DNA of 64,000 nucleotides from Deinococcus sedimenti (GTDB taxonomy: Bacteria; Deinococcota; Deinococci; Deinococcales; Deinococcaceae), in NCBI RefSeq assembly GCF_014648135.1, contig NZ_BMQN01000001.1:434001-498000 (forward strand), given 5' to 3'. Shown here piece after piece: positions 54,744-64,000 of this stretch; the stretch's first letter is position 1, and the number at the start of each line of letters is the position of its first letter. The notes below the pieces were generated by a model. The model had not been told where the DNA came from. It did not search any database and saw nothing but the letters and a program-made list of their open reading frames with translations. Position numbers and translations under genes: made by a program.

Positions 54744-55775
54744 TCAGCGGACCCGGAAGCTGTCGAGACCGTTCTCTTGGAGTCGGGTCTCAGTGCGGGT
54801 GAGGGGATCGCCGGTGTACGGGCCGACCAGCACGGTCACCTTCTTGCCAGCGGGGGCGTTCACGGTGGGGTTGTAGCCCAGGTCGCGCAGTTGCTGCACG
54901 AGGTTCTGCGCGCTGTCCAGGCGGTCGAACGCGCCGACCTGCAGGTAGGTGGGGGTGTTGCTGGTGGGCGCCGCGGCGGGTGTGGTTGCCTCGGTGGGGG
55001 GCGTATCCGTGGTGGGGGTGGCCGCAGGTGCAGCTGCCGGGCTGCCCAGGCTGGTGCCGCGCGGGGGGTACAGCACGGCGCCCGGTGCGGCGCGCTGCAC
55101 GTCGGTGAGGGCTTGGCGCGCGGTGGTCTCGTCGGTGAAGGGACCAACCTGCGCGACCACCTGCGTCCCGAGGTCGATGGGGTAGACGGTGTAGCCGAGG
55201 GCGCTGACACCCTGCGCGGCCTGCTGGGCCGCTTCCACGCTGCTGAAGGTGCCCAGGGTGATGCGGTAGTCGCTGCGCAGCGGCGTCCGCTGCTCGCTGG
55301 TGGGAACTGCGCCGCCGGTGCGGGCGGCCGGGGTGGCCGGTGCAGCGTCGGCTGGGGTGGCGGGGTCGGTCGTGGCCGACTCGTCTGCCGTGCTGGTGGC
55401 GCTCTCCGCAGGGCTGGTCAGTGTGGGGTCGGGCGTGCCGATGGGGGCGGCGGCGATCACGGGGGCCGCTTCACTGTCCGGGGTGGTGGGCTCGGCCGCC
55501 GCTGATGCGGTGTCGGCCGGAGTGGTGCTGGCCACCGGGTCGCTGGGCGCCGGGGTGATCGGGGTGGTACTGACGGTCTCGGTGCCAGTCACTTCGGACG
55601 TGCCGGGGGCGCCGGGAATGGCGGGGGTGGTCGTGGTGGCGGCCTCGCTGGGCGTACTGACGGGAGTGGTGGCCTGGGGGCGCAGCAGCAGGGTGCCGAA
55701 GCCGCCGAGCAGCAGCAGCACCAGCGTGCCGATCATGATGTCCGGCCAGCGGCGGGGTGTGGCCGCCCGGCTCAC
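54744..55775 (-). CDS. Membrane-anchored double SPOR-domain protein
   Basis: 343 residues. One N-terminal membrane helix (about 11-31, DIMIGTLVLLLLGGFGTLLL), a Thr/Pro/Ala/Ser-rich disordered stretch to about 165, SPOR 1 at about 169-238 (DYRITLGTFSSVEAAQQAAQ), another Thr/Pro linker, and SPOR 2 at about 275-343 (YLQVGAFDRLDSAQNLVQQL ... VLVGPYTG). SPOR domains bind glycan strands lacking stem peptides at division sites. GTG start in overlap with the TPR gene stop (GTGA), GGAGG 7 nt before it. Confidence 0.9.
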   Translation of the reverse strand: MSRAATPRRWPDIMIGTLVLLLLGGFGTLLLRPQATTPVSTPSEAATTTTPAIPGAPGTSEVTGTETVSTTPITPAPSDPVASTTPADTASAAAEPTTPDSEAAPVIAAAPIGTPDPTLTSPAESATSTADESATTDPATPADAAPATPAARTGGAVPTSEQRTPLRSDYRITLGTFSSVEAAQQAAQGVSALGYTVYPIDLGTQVVAQVGPFTDETTARQALTDVQRAAPGAVLYPPRGTSLGSPAAAPAATPTTDTPPTEATTPAAAPTSNTPTYLQVGAFDRLDSAQNLVQQLRDLGYNPTVNAPAGKKVTVLVGPYTGDPLTRTETRLQENGLDSFRVR

Positions 55776-57364
55776 TTCAGGGCCTCCAGGGCGCGCGTGC
55801 TGCCCAGGGCCGCGGCGGCTTTCAGCGACGTGCGCGCCTCGGTTTCCCGGGCCTGGGCGCGCTGGGCAAGGCCCAGCAGGTACCACGCCTCGGCGTTTCT
55901 GGGGTTTTCGCTGACCAGTCCGCGCAGGACCGCCTCGGCCTCGGGGTAGCGGGCCGTGGCGAGCAGGGCGCTGCCGAGGTTCACGCGGGCGGTGGGGGTG
56001 GGGTTCAGCTTGACGCTGTCTCCCAGTGCGGTGGCGGCGGCGGCGTAGTCCTTGGCCGCGTAGGCGCTCAGGCCCAGCCACAGAGCGGTGTCGGCACTGG
56101 GCGCGCGGGTCTGACTGGAGGTGAGCGCCGTGCGGGCCAGCGCGTACTGCCCCTGGCGGTAGGCGGCGACGCCCTGCACGAACAGCGCGCGCGCGAGGGT
56201 CGCGTCGTCGGGACGCAGGGTGAGGGCGCGGGCGGCGTCGGCCTGCGCCTGCGCGTTCTGCCCGAGGGTCAGGCGCACCCCGGCCAGACCGGCACGGTAC
56301 GTCGCGTTCTGCGGGTCGAGTTTCACGGCGTTCTGGTAGGCGGTCAGTGCGCCGGGGCGGTCGTTTCGCCCGGCGCGCAGCTCGCCTTCGCGGGCGAACG
56401 CGGCGGCGTTCTTGGGGTCTTCGCGGGTGGCGGCCTGCGCGGCGAAGACGGCCGCGCGGGTGTCGCCGGTCTGGGTGAGGATGGCGGCCTTGCGCAGCAG
56501 CAGCGTGGCGCGTTCCTCGCCGGTCTTCACGCGGGGCGCGGCGGCGTCGAGTTCACGCAGCGCGCGGTCCGGGAGGCCCTGCGCGACGTAGATGTCGGCG
56601 AGCAGCAGCGCGGCGTCGGTTCGTTCGGGCGCGGCCTGCAGCAGGGCGTACACGCCGGGCAGCGCGGCGGCGCCCTGACCGCTGAGGGTCCGGGCCTGCG
56701 CGAGGCGGTACTGGACGTTCAGGTCCTGCGGATCGATCGTGGCGATGCCGGCCAGGGTGGTGGTCAGTCCGGTGAAGTCCGCCTTCCGCGTCTGCTCGGC
56801 CGCCAGGGCTTCAAGCACCTGGCGCTGTTCGGCCGGGCCGGCCTGGTCTTTCATCAGGTCGGCTGCTTGTGTGTAGAACTTCAGTGCCTCGTCGTGACGG
56901 CCGCCGCGGGTGGCAAGGACCCCCAGGTTGTACGGGCCCTCGAAACGGTCCGGGGCGAGAACCGTGAACTGCTGCAGTTCGAACGCGGCGCCCCGGTCGT
57001 CGTTCTGCGCGAACAGGGTGAGGGCCAGGCCGAAGTGCGGGGCGGGGTTGGTGTAGTTCTGCGTGACCAGCTGTTCGTACAGGCGGCGGGCGGTGGGCAG
57101 GTTGCCCGCCTGGTACGCCGCGCGGGCCTGGTCCAGCAGGGCCTGCTGGTCGGCCGTGAGGGGCGTGACGACCGGTGCGGGGGCCGACGTGGTCGTGCCG
57201 GCCGGCTGGGTGGGGAGATTGATGGTCGGCAGGCTGGGCGTTCCGGCGGACTGCAGGGTGTTCTGCACGCCGATGGTGGTGGCCGTTTCGAGCATGGTCT
57301 GTGCCGCACCATGGGAAACGAGGGCCAGGGTGAGTCCCAGCAGAACGGTACGTGTATGTGTCAC
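55772..57364 (-). CDS. Exported tetratricopeptide-repeat protein
   Basis: 530 residues. Signal peptide THTRTVLLGLTLALVSHGAAQ. From about residue 70 to the end there are some twelve TPR-like helical pairs (ARAAYQAGNLPTARRLYEQL, PYNLGVLATRGGRHDEALKF, AYQNAVKLDPQNATYRAG, VNLGSALLATARYPEAEAVL, AWYLLGLAQRAQARETEART). A periplasmic scaffold or assembly protein is likely. GTG start with AGGAGG 8 nt upstream. First of four coupled genes with the SPOR protein, Rex and the Ig lipoprotein. Confidence 0.88.
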   Translation of the reverse strand: MTHTRTVLLGLTLALVSHGAAQTMLETATTIGVQNTLQSAGTPSLPTINLPTQPAGTTTSAPAPVVTPLTADQQALLDQARAAYQAGNLPTARRLYEQLVTQNYTNPAPHFGLALTLFAQNDDRGAAFELQQFTVLAPDRFEGPYNLGVLATRGGRHDEALKFYTQAADLMKDQAGPAEQRQVLEALAAEQTRKADFTGLTTTLAGIATIDPQDLNVQYRLAQARTLSGQGAAALPGVYALLQAAPERTDAALLLADIYVAQGLPDRALRELDAAAPRVKTGEERATLLLRKAAILTQTGDTRAAVFAAQAATREDPKNAAAFAREGELRAGRNDRPGALTAYQNAVKLDPQNATYRAGLAGVRLTLGQNAQAQADAARALTLRPDDATLARALFVQGVAAYRQGQYALARTALTSSQTRAPSADTALWLGLSAYAAKDYAAAATALGDSVKLNPTPTARVNLGSALLATARYPEAEAVLRGLVSENPRNAEAWYLLGLAQRAQARETEARTSLKAAAALGSTRALEALK

Positions 57365-57477
57365 CTTATTGGCCTCCTGATGTTTCGGAAACGCCTGTAG
57401 CGTAGCATTAACCTGTCTCCTAACCCTTACTCATCTGACTGCCCGAACGGTCGCCGTTCAGCCCCCGACAGCGTGCG

Positions 57478-58509
57478 TCAGGCGGCGCCGCTGGCTGCCC
57501 CTGGCCGCTTCAGGGCCAGCTGTCCGCAGGCCGCTCCGGCGTCCCGTCCGCGCGACCGGCGCACGCTGACGTCCACACCCCGAGCTTCCAGCAGGTCGTA
57601 GAACGCCTGGATCTGCTCCTCGGTGCTGCTCTCGAAATTCGATCCGGGCCACGGGTTCATGGGAATCAGGTTCACGTGACTGACCAGCCCGCGCAACAGC
57701 TCGGCCAGCAGTTCCGCCTGCCAGAGGTGGTCGTTGATGTCGCGCAGCATGGTGTACTCCATGGTGATGCGCCGACCCGTGACGTCCTGGTACTCGCGGG
57801 CGGCGGTCATGATCTCCTCGATGGAGTTCACCTGACCGGTCGGGATGATCTTCCGGCGGGTCTCCTCGTCCGGGGCGTGCAGGCTGATGGCCAGCTTGAT
57901 GCCCAGGTCGTCCTCGGCCGCCAGTCGCTTGATGCCCCTGGCGATGCCCACGGTGGACAGTGTCACGCGGCGTTTGCTCATGCCCAGCGCGTCCGGGTGC
58001 AGCAGGATGCGCGCGGCGAGCATGGTGTGGTCGTAGTTCAGCATGGCCTCGCCCATGCCCATGAACACCAGATTGCGGATCTCGCGCGGGGCGATGCCCT
58101 CGCCGCCCGCGACGGCCAGCACCTGCCCGACGATCTCACCGGGCGTCAGGTTCCGGCCGAAGCCCATCGCGCCCGTCGCGCAGAACGCGCAGCGGGCCGG
58201 GCAGCCCACCATGGTGGACACGCAGATGGTCTTGCGGTCCAGGTACGGCATGTACACCGCTTCCATCTGGCGGCCGTCCTGCAGGGTAAAGAGGTACTTG
58301 ACGCTGCCATCGGTGCTGCGAACCGTCTCGATCAGCTTGAAGGGGTTCAGCAGATAGGTGTCCTCCAGCTGCTGCCGGGTGGGGGCAGGCAGGTTGGTCA
58401 TCGCGCCGAAGGTGCCGACGCCCTGCCCGTACACCCAGTCGAGCAGCTGCCGACGCCGGAAGCCCTCCAGGGGGTAGGCGTCGGGGTGAAGGTCGAGTAA
58501 CAGCTCCAT
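57478..58509 (-). CDS. rlmN: 23S rRNA (adenine2503-C2)-methyltransferase RlmN
   Basis: 343 residues. Radical SAM cluster Cys103, Cys107 and Cys110 in [64 protein letters not shown]; and the methyl-carrier Cys at about 328 in [10 protein letters not shown]. It methylates A2503 of 23S rRNA and some tRNA adenosines. Leaderless start: TAGACT 6 nt before the ATG. It is 113 bp upstream of the TPR gene and probably separate from that operon. Confidence 0.95.
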   Translation of the reverse strand: MELLLDLHPDAYPLEGFRRRQLLDWVYGQGVGTFGAMTNLPAPTRQQLEDTYLLNPFKLIETVRSTDGSVKYLFTLQDGRQMEAVYMPYLDRKTICVSTMVGCPARCAFCATGAMGFGRNLTPGEIVGQVLAVAGGEGIAPREIRNLVFMGMGEAMLNYDHTMLAARILLHPDALGMSKRRVTLSTVGIARGIKRLAAEDDLGIKLAISLHAPDEETRRKIIPTGQVNSIEEIMTAAREYQDVTGRRITMEYTMLRDINDHLWQAELLAELLRGLVSHVNLIPMNPWPGSNFESSTEEQIQAFYDLLEARGVDVSVRRSRGRDAGAACGQLALKRPGAASGAA

Positions 58510-58515
58510 GTGCCC

Positions 58516-58521
58516 AGTCTA
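58516..58521 (-). promoter_or_regulatory. rlmN: -10 box (TAGACT) for leaderless rlmN
   Basis: TAGACT with 6 nt to the ATG at 58509. Confidence 0.55.
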
Positions 58522-58564
58522 AAGGCCGGCCCCCCTCCGCACCGTGAGCGTCTTCATGCGGTGC

Positions 58565-59398
58565 TCAGTCACCCGTGGCGGTGATCACGGCGTTTCCCCC
58601 CACCCAGACCTCCACTCCGCCGTGCAGCGGTGCGAACTGCGCGGTCAGTCGGGCAGGCTGACCGGGGCGGCGCTGCGCCGCGCGGAGCAGGTTCACGTCC
58701 TCCGGGAGCTGCCCGCGCCCGCCCAGCACGCCCACAAGGCAGGCGAGCATGTTGCTGCTCGCGGCGTCCTCGGTGAAACCCTTCAGAGGGCCGAACGCAC
58801 GGAAGCTCACGTCCACGCGGCCCGGTCCGCCCAGGGTGTACAGCACCAGCCCGGTCGTGACGGTCGCGCGGTTCACGGCACTGATCGCCGCGTCGTCCGG
58901 CGTGAAGGCCTCCAGCGCGGCAAGGGTCGGCACCTCCACGATCAGGTTCGGGCGGCCTGTGCTGCCCACCCACGCGGCCCGCCCCGCCAGCCCGACGGGG
59001 GAGAGGTCCGCCTGCACCTCGCGCGCCGTCGCGAGGCCCTGGCGCAGCACCCACTCGCCGCCGCACAGCTGAGCACTCTGGACCTCGCCTCCGGCTTCCG
59101 GGTCGCCCTGCGTGACCTCCACGACGTCCAGCAGGCCCACCTGCGCCTGCACGGCACTCAGCGCGGCAATGGCGGCGCTGTCGCTGCTGCCCTTCTCCCG
59201 CGAGGGCGTGAACACCCGCAGCCGCAGCCCGGTCGGGTCGGCGCCCTGCACGAACACGTTCAGCGGCGCACCGGACGCGGCGGCCCGCGCCTGCTCGTCG
59301 CCGCCCTGCAGGAACACCGCCACGCGCTTGCCGCCCGACCCGCCGTCGGACAGGGCGCGGAACAGGAGGGGAACGGCCAGGGGGTCGGGCGTGTTCAT
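58565..59398 (-). CDS. PhzF-like epimerase/isomerase family protein (divergent)
   Basis: 277 residues. Overall PhzF plan: LRVFTPSREKGSSDSAAIAAL, where the family usually has FTP..E..FCGHAT, and VSFRAFGPLKGFTEDAASSN followed by MLACL, usually F.P..G..EDPATGSA. The catalytic Glu position is kept but the GH and ATGSA parts are not, so activity may differ or be lost. Begins with no gap after the DUF1990 stop (TGA then ATG), so the two are co-translated. Confidence 0.65.
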   Translation of the reverse strand: MNTPDPLAVPLLFRALSDGGSGGKRVAVFLQGGDEQARAAASGAPLNVFVQGADPTGLRLRVFTPSREKGSSDSAAIAALSAVQAQVGLLDVVEVTQGDPEAGGEVQSAQLCGGEWVLRQGLATAREVQADLSPVGLAGRAAWVGSTGRPNLIVEVPTLAALEAFTPDDAAISAVNRATVTTGLVLYTLGGPGRVDVSFRAFGPLKGFTEDAASSNMLACLVGVLGGRGQLPEDVNLLRAAQRRPGQPARLTAQFAPLHGGVEVWVGGNAVITATGD

Positions 59399-59947
59399 TC
59401 AGGCATTCTGCGCGACCGCCGAGCGCGCGATGGCCCGCAGGTATTGACGGGTCGCCCGTCCCTGCAGCCACGCCAGCGCCGGACGCACCAGCCGCAGCGG
59501 GGGCCACCCCGGCTGGCTGACCGCCCGAACCGTGAACGTCACGCGGTCGTCGGCGTGCCACTCGATCAGGAAGGTCTCTGCGCCCCGCTCGGGGTGGCCG
59601 GGCAGCGTGGCGTACGTGAAGCCCTGGCGGCGCGGCCCGTCGATCACGTCCGTCACGCGGTCGCAGAACGCCAGCGCCAGTGGACTGAAGCGCCCCGCCT
59701 GCACCTGAATCACGACCGTCTGCCCCGGCGCGGGCGGCTCGTCCGCCGGGTGCACCCGCAGCCACCATGAGCGGTGCGTGTCCCAGCGGCGCAGGGCGGC
59801 CGCCGCGCGCCGGAAGGCCCCCTCGCCCCGACCGACCTCCACGACCTCGTGACTGAGGTCGCCGGACGTCACGGCGTTCGTGGACAGCGGCTGATACCGC
59901 GTCCGCAGGCGCTCCAGGTTCCGGACGGTCGGCACGATCAGCGGCAT
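59399..59947 (-). CDS. DUF1990 family protein
   Basis: 182 residues. Matches the DUF1990 plan: FRRAAAALRRWDTHR ... PGQTVVIQVQAG, FTYATLPGHPERGAETFLIEWHADDRVTFTVRAVSQPGWPPLRLV ... RYL-like RQYLRAIARSA. A small beta-rich, lipocalin-like fold of unknown role; some relatives sit near PhzF-like genes. I set the start at ATG 59947 because TACCGT lies 7 nt before it; the upstream GTG at 59956 overlaps that box. Confidence 0.75.
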   Translation of the reverse strand: MPLIVPTVRNLERLRTRYQPLSTNAVTSGDLSHEVVEVGRGEGAFRRAAAALRRWDTHRSWWLRVHPADEPPAPGQTVVIQVQAGRFSPLALAFCDRVTDVIDGPRRQGFTYATLPGHPERGAETFLIEWHADDRVTFTVRAVSQPGWPPLRLVRPALAWLQGRATRQYLRAIARSAVAQNA

Positions 59948-59954
59948 CCCCGTC

Positions 59955-59960
59955 ACGGTA
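59955..59960 (-). promoter_or_regulatory. -10 box (TACCGT) for leaderless DUF1990 gene
   Basis: TANNNT with 7 nt to the ATG at 59947; decides between two starts. Confidence 0.5.
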
Positions 59961-60029
59961 TGCCCCCCAGATCCGTCTCGGCAGGTCAGATGACCACCCA
60001 GCGCTCACAGCCCAGCGCTCAGGTCCCCC

Positions 60030-61286
<1,257 letters not shown>

Positions 61287-61359
61287 TCACAAATGAAAAG
61301 GATGCGCCGTGGTGTCCGGACTGCGCCACCTGGCGGATGCCCCGCTGACCCGCGCCGTG

Positions 61360-61365
61360 TAGGGT
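61360..61365 (+). promoter_or_regulatory. -10 box (TAGGGT) for leaderless MATE gene
   Basis: TANNNT with 6 nt to the ATG at 61372. Confidence 0.5.
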
Positions 61366-61371
61366 GGGGGC

Positions 61372-62775
61372 ATGTCAGCCGTCACGGCCCCCACCCCCCC
61401 ACCAACTGAATCGATCAAGAGCCCGGCGCGCGAGATCGCCAGCATTGCCGTCCCCGTCAGCCTCGAGATGGTCATCCAGCTCGTCCTGACCTTCATCAAC
61501 CAGATCATCGTCGGTACGCTCGGTGCGGTCGCCGTCGCCGCCGTCGGCCTCAGCGGCAGCCTAGGCTTCCTGTTCTTCGTCACCCTGGGCGCCCTGGGCA
61601 GCGGCACCAGCATCCTCGTCGCCCGCCGCCACGGCGCCGCCGACCGGCCCGGCGTGAACCAGACCCTCACCGTCAGTGTCGTCACCAGCGTGCTCGCCGC
61701 GGCCCTGCTGACCGTCCCGGTCGTCCTGCTCGCCGGACCCCTCCTGAGCCTCGCGGGCGGCGAGGACGCCGTCACCCGCACCGCCACCCCATACATGCAG
61801 GTCACCATGCTCGCCCTGATCCCCGGCAGCCTCGCCTGGATCCTCAGCGGCGCCCTGCGCTCCCTCGGGCACGCCCGCACCCCGCTGGTCGCCACCGTCA
61901 TCACCGTGATCATCGAGAGTCTCCTCGCGTACGGTCTCGTGTTCGGCGTCGGGCCCCTCCCGCAACTCGGCGTGGTCGGCGCCGCCTGGGCCATCGTCAT
62001 CGCCAACACCCTGAAAGTCGCGCTCCTCGGCTACCAGATTTACGGCCCCCGCCACCTCGCCGCGCTGACCCTCCCTGCCCAGGGCGCGTGGCGGTCCATC
62101 GCCGCGCCCCTGCTGACCATCAGCGCCCCCATCGCCTTCACCGAATTCGCCTGGAGCCTCGGCGGCTTCATGTACGCCGCCGTGTACGCCCGCGTCGGCA
62201 CCGCCGCCCTGGCCGCCAGCCAGATCGTCGGCACCCTCGAAGGCATCTTCATCGTCGGCTCGTTCGGCCTGATGAGCGCCGCCACCGTCTTCATCGGCCG
62301 CGCCCTGGGCGCCGGGGACGCCGCCGCCGCGCAGGTGTGGCTGCGGCGCATCAGCCGCGCCGGACTCGCCACCGGACTGGGCTTCGGCCTGCTGTTCGCC
62401 CTGAGCGCCCTGATCGTCCCCGCGCTGTTCCCGCGGGTCGGCAGCGACGTGCACCACATCGCATTGATCGGCATCCTGATCAGCGCCGTCTTCCAGATCT
62501 TCAAGGTCCGGAACATGATCATCGGCGGTGGCGTCCTCCCCGGCGCCGCCGACGGCAAGGGCGTCATCATCGGCGACGTCATCGGCGCGTTCGTCGTCGG
62601 CCTGCCCCTCGCCATCGGCCTGGGCCTCTACTCCCCGCTGGGCGTCTGGGGTGTATTCCTCGCGCGCGGCGCGGAAGAAGTCGTGAAGGTCCTGATCTTC
62701 GAATGGCGGCGCCGCCGCATCGACTGGGAAAAACTCGCCCGCGACCAGCAGGGCCAGGACATCGCCGCCCACTGA
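61372..62775 (+). CDS. MATE family efflux transporter
   Basis: 467 residues, twelve membrane helices in two halves of six. [24 protein letters not shown] in helix 1 is the typical NorM/DinF start; second-half copy [43 protein letters not shown]. Cation-coupled exporter of drugs or metabolites; substrate not predictable. Divergent from homocitrate synthase, with a GC hairpin downstream. Confidence 0.93.
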   Translation: MSAVTAPTPPPTESIKSPAREIASIAVPVSLEMVIQLVLTFINQIIVGTLGAVAVAAVGLSGSLGFLFFVTLGALGSGTSILVARRHGAADRPGVNQTLTVSVVTSVLAAALLTVPVVLLAGPLLSLAGGEDAVTRTATPYMQVTMLALIPGSLAWILSGALRSLGHARTPLVATVITVIIESLLAYGLVFGVGPLPQLGVVGAAWAIVIANTLKVALLGYQIYGPRHLAALTLPAQGAWRSIAAPLLTISAPIAFTEFAWSLGGFMYAAVYARVGTAALAASQIVGTLEGIFIVGSFGLMSAATVFIGRALGAGDAAAAQVWLRRISRAGLATGLGFGLLFALSALIVPALFPRVGSDVHHIALIGILISAVFQIFKVRNMIIGGGVLPGAADGKGVIIGDVIGAFVVGLPLAIGLGLYSPLGVWGVFLARGAEEVVKVLIFEWRRRRIDWEKLARDQQGQDIAAH

Positions 62776-62789
62776 ATCTGGCTCAATCT

Positions 62790-62822
62790 GCGCCGCGCCG
62801 CCGTGTCCTGAACGCGCGGCGC
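62790..62822 (+). terminator. Hairpin after the MATE gene
   Basis: GCGCCGCG (62790-62797) pairs with CGCGGCGC (62815-62822). No T-run, so a weak terminator at best. Confidence 0.4.
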
Positions 62823-62848
62823 GGTCCGTCTGTCCCGCACGCGCGGCG

Positions 62849-62854
62849 TAGCAT
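62849..62854 (+). promoter_or_regulatory. -10 box (TAGCAT) for leaderless amidohydrolase gene
   Basis: TANNNT with 7 nt to the ATG at 62862. Confidence 0.5.
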
Positions 62855-62861
62855 GGCGCGC

Positions 62862-64000
62862 ATGACCCAAATCGACCCGCACACGCCCCGCCTGCTCACC
62901 TGCGACGTGCTGTACACCGGCATGGGCGGCGCGCAGAGTCCCGGCGGGGTGGTCGTGGTGGGCGGGACGGTGGCGGCGACCGGGCATCCGGACGCGCTGC
63001 GCGCCGCGTACCCCCACGCGCGCGAGGAACGCGCCGGGCCGGTGATCGCGCCGCCGCCCGTGAACGCCCACACGCACCTGGACATGAGCACGTACGAGTT
63101 CACGGCCCTGCCGTACTTCCGCTGGATTCCCGAGGTGGTCGTGCCGCAGCGCGAGAAACGCAGCGCCGAGGCCGCCCGGCATGGTGCGGACACCCTGGCC
63201 GGGCTGGGTGCGGGGGGCGTGGGCGACATCGTGTACATGCACGCCCCGGACGTGATGGACACCCTGCTGCCCCGCGAGGACCTGAGCGGCGTCCTGTACT
63301 CCGAGGTGCTTGGTACCTTCCCCGAGAAGGCCGACGAGATCTTCCGCACCGTGCGCGAGCGGATCGAAGGCTGGCGTGCGCAGGAGCGTCCCGGCGGGCC
63401 GCGCGTGGGCCTGTCCCCGCACACGCCGCACACCGTCAGCCACCGCCTGATGCGCCTGCTGTGCGACTACGCCGCCGGGGAGGGCATCCCCCTCCAGATT
63501 CACGTGGCCGAGCACCCCGCCGAGCACGACCTGTACACGCGAGGCGGCGGCCCGATCTGGGAGAACCGGCTGGCGCCCTTCTACCCCGAGACCTTCGCGG
63601 ACGTGATCGGGCGGGCACCGGAGGAGGGGCTGACCCCGGTGCGGTACCTGGACGAACTGGGCGTCCTGAACGCGAAGCCCACCCTGATTCACATGGTGAA
63701 CGTCACCCCGGACGACATCGCACGCGTCGCGCGGGCCGGGAGTGCCGTCGTGACCTGCCCTCGCAGCAACCACCATCTGGAGTGCGGCGTGTTCCCCTGG
63801 GCGGCGTTCGCGGCGGCCGGGGTGGAGGTCGCGCTGGGCACCGATTCCGTCGCCAGCGGCGGCAGTCTCGACGTGCGCGAGGACGTCACCTTCGCGCAGC
63901 AGGTCCATGCCGGGCTTGACCCGCGCGTGATCGTCCGAGCCGCCGTGAAGGGCGGGCACCGCGTCCTGGGCACCCGTGCGCCCTTCATCCGCCGGGGCGA
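62862..64000 (+). CDS. Amidohydrolase family protein, aminodeoxyfutalosine deaminase-like (3' end cut by the window)
   Basis: At least 379 residues, open to the window end. Metal ligands H70/H72 in NAHTHLDMS, LQIHVAEHPAEHD, TLIHMVNVTPDD, and the metal Asp in LGTDSVASGGSLDVREDV. The HVAEH and TDS..S..SLD blocks are those of the SsnA/TrzN/aminofutalosine deaminase branch. Deinococcus and Thermus make menaquinone by the futalosine route, so aminodeoxyfutalosine deaminase is plausible, but guanine or triazine deaminases share the motifs. Confidence 0.75.
   Translation, partial: MTQIDPHTPRLLTCDVLYTGMGGAQSPGGVVVVGGTVAATGHPDALRAAYPHAREERAGPVIAPPPVNAHTHLDMSTYEFTALPYFRWIPEVVVPQREKRSAEAARHGADTLAGLGAGGVGDIVYMHAPDVMDTLLPREDLSGVLYSEVLGTFPEKADEIFRTVRERIEGWRAQERPGGPRVGLSPHTPHTVSHRLMRLLCDYAAGEGIPLQIHVAEHPAEHDLYTRGGGPIWENRLAPFYPETFADVIGRAPEEGLTPVRYLDELGVLNAKPTLIHMVNVTPDDIARVARAGSAVVTCPRSNHHLECGVFPWAAFAAAGVEVALGTDSVASGGSLDVREDVTFAQQVHAGLDPRVIVRAAVKGGHRVLGTRAPFIRRG

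Noticed and set aside
57365..57477. Rex autoregulation site upstream of the TPR gene
   Set aside because: No TTGTGAA-N4-TTCACAA-like palindrome found in the gap.

Overview
The window looks like a chromosomal segment of a Deinococcus species. The evidence is very high G+C with almost exclusively G/C third codon positions, a dcw cluster ending in FtsZ with a short Deinococcus-type tail, a homocitrate synthase of the alpha-aminoadipate lysine route known from Thermus/Deinococcus, an extra short UvrA paralogue, and at least 22 genes whose start codon lies 6-8 nt after a TANNNT -10 box. That last arrangement is the leaderless-mRNA signature described for Deinococcus. I saw no rRNA, tRNA, CRISPR array, prophage or transposase. 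Most of the segment is core genome.

Layout. 0-10 kb: tail of an NlpC/P60 hydrolase, a small membrane-anchored protein, an RsmC-like rRNA methyltransferase, the primary sigma factor rpoD with a long Lys/Ala/Pro-rich extension, a DUF4129-MoxR-DUF58 operon and an orphan LivJ-type binding protein. 9.4-16.2 kb (minus): murG-murC-murB-ftsQ-ftsA-ftsZ, with overlapping start and stop codons from murG to ftsA. 16.4-25.2 kb (minus): AIM24 protein, UvrA-like ATPase, aminotransferase, small secreted protein, a two-component pair and lepA. 25.3-40 kb: mixed metabolism and envelope genes (M28 peptidase, GNAT, folD, TetR regulator, proB, glucodextranase-like protein, EamA transporter, DUF4127 protein, MacB-like permease plus ATPase, secreted proteins, alr). 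40-47 kb (minus): rpsB-tsf-pyrH-frr-cdsA-dxr-rseP, without the uppS that usually sits between frr and cdsA. 47-50.7 kb: an APH(6)-like kinase, uppP, an N-demethylase-like protein and a lipoprotein RNase/barstar pair. 50.7-58.5 kb (minus): rlmN, then a tightly coupled TPR - SPOR - rex - giant Ig-like lipoprotein operon. 58.5-64 kb: PhzF-like and DUF1990 proteins, homocitrate synthase, a MATE transporter and a truncated amidohydrolase.

How the parts work together. Much of the window serves the envelope: lipid II synthesis (murG, murC, murB, alr, uppP), division (ftsQ, ftsA, ftsZ), phospholipid and isoprenoid supply (cdsA, dxr), proteolysis (rseP) and many secreted or lipid-anchored proteins. 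A second block serves translation (rpsB, tsf, frr, lepA, rlmN, rsmC-like).

The least ordinary features are non-coding or organisational. There are five copies of a roughly 115-160 bp two-hairpin repeat, each lying exactly against a stop codon. There are two cassettes of inverted heptanucleotide arrays around a hairpin, one of which supplies the stop codon of alr. There is an RNase Sa-like lipoprotein overlapping its barstar gene. The redox sensor Rex sits inside an envelope operon. All calls come from reading the sequence; no database search was run.
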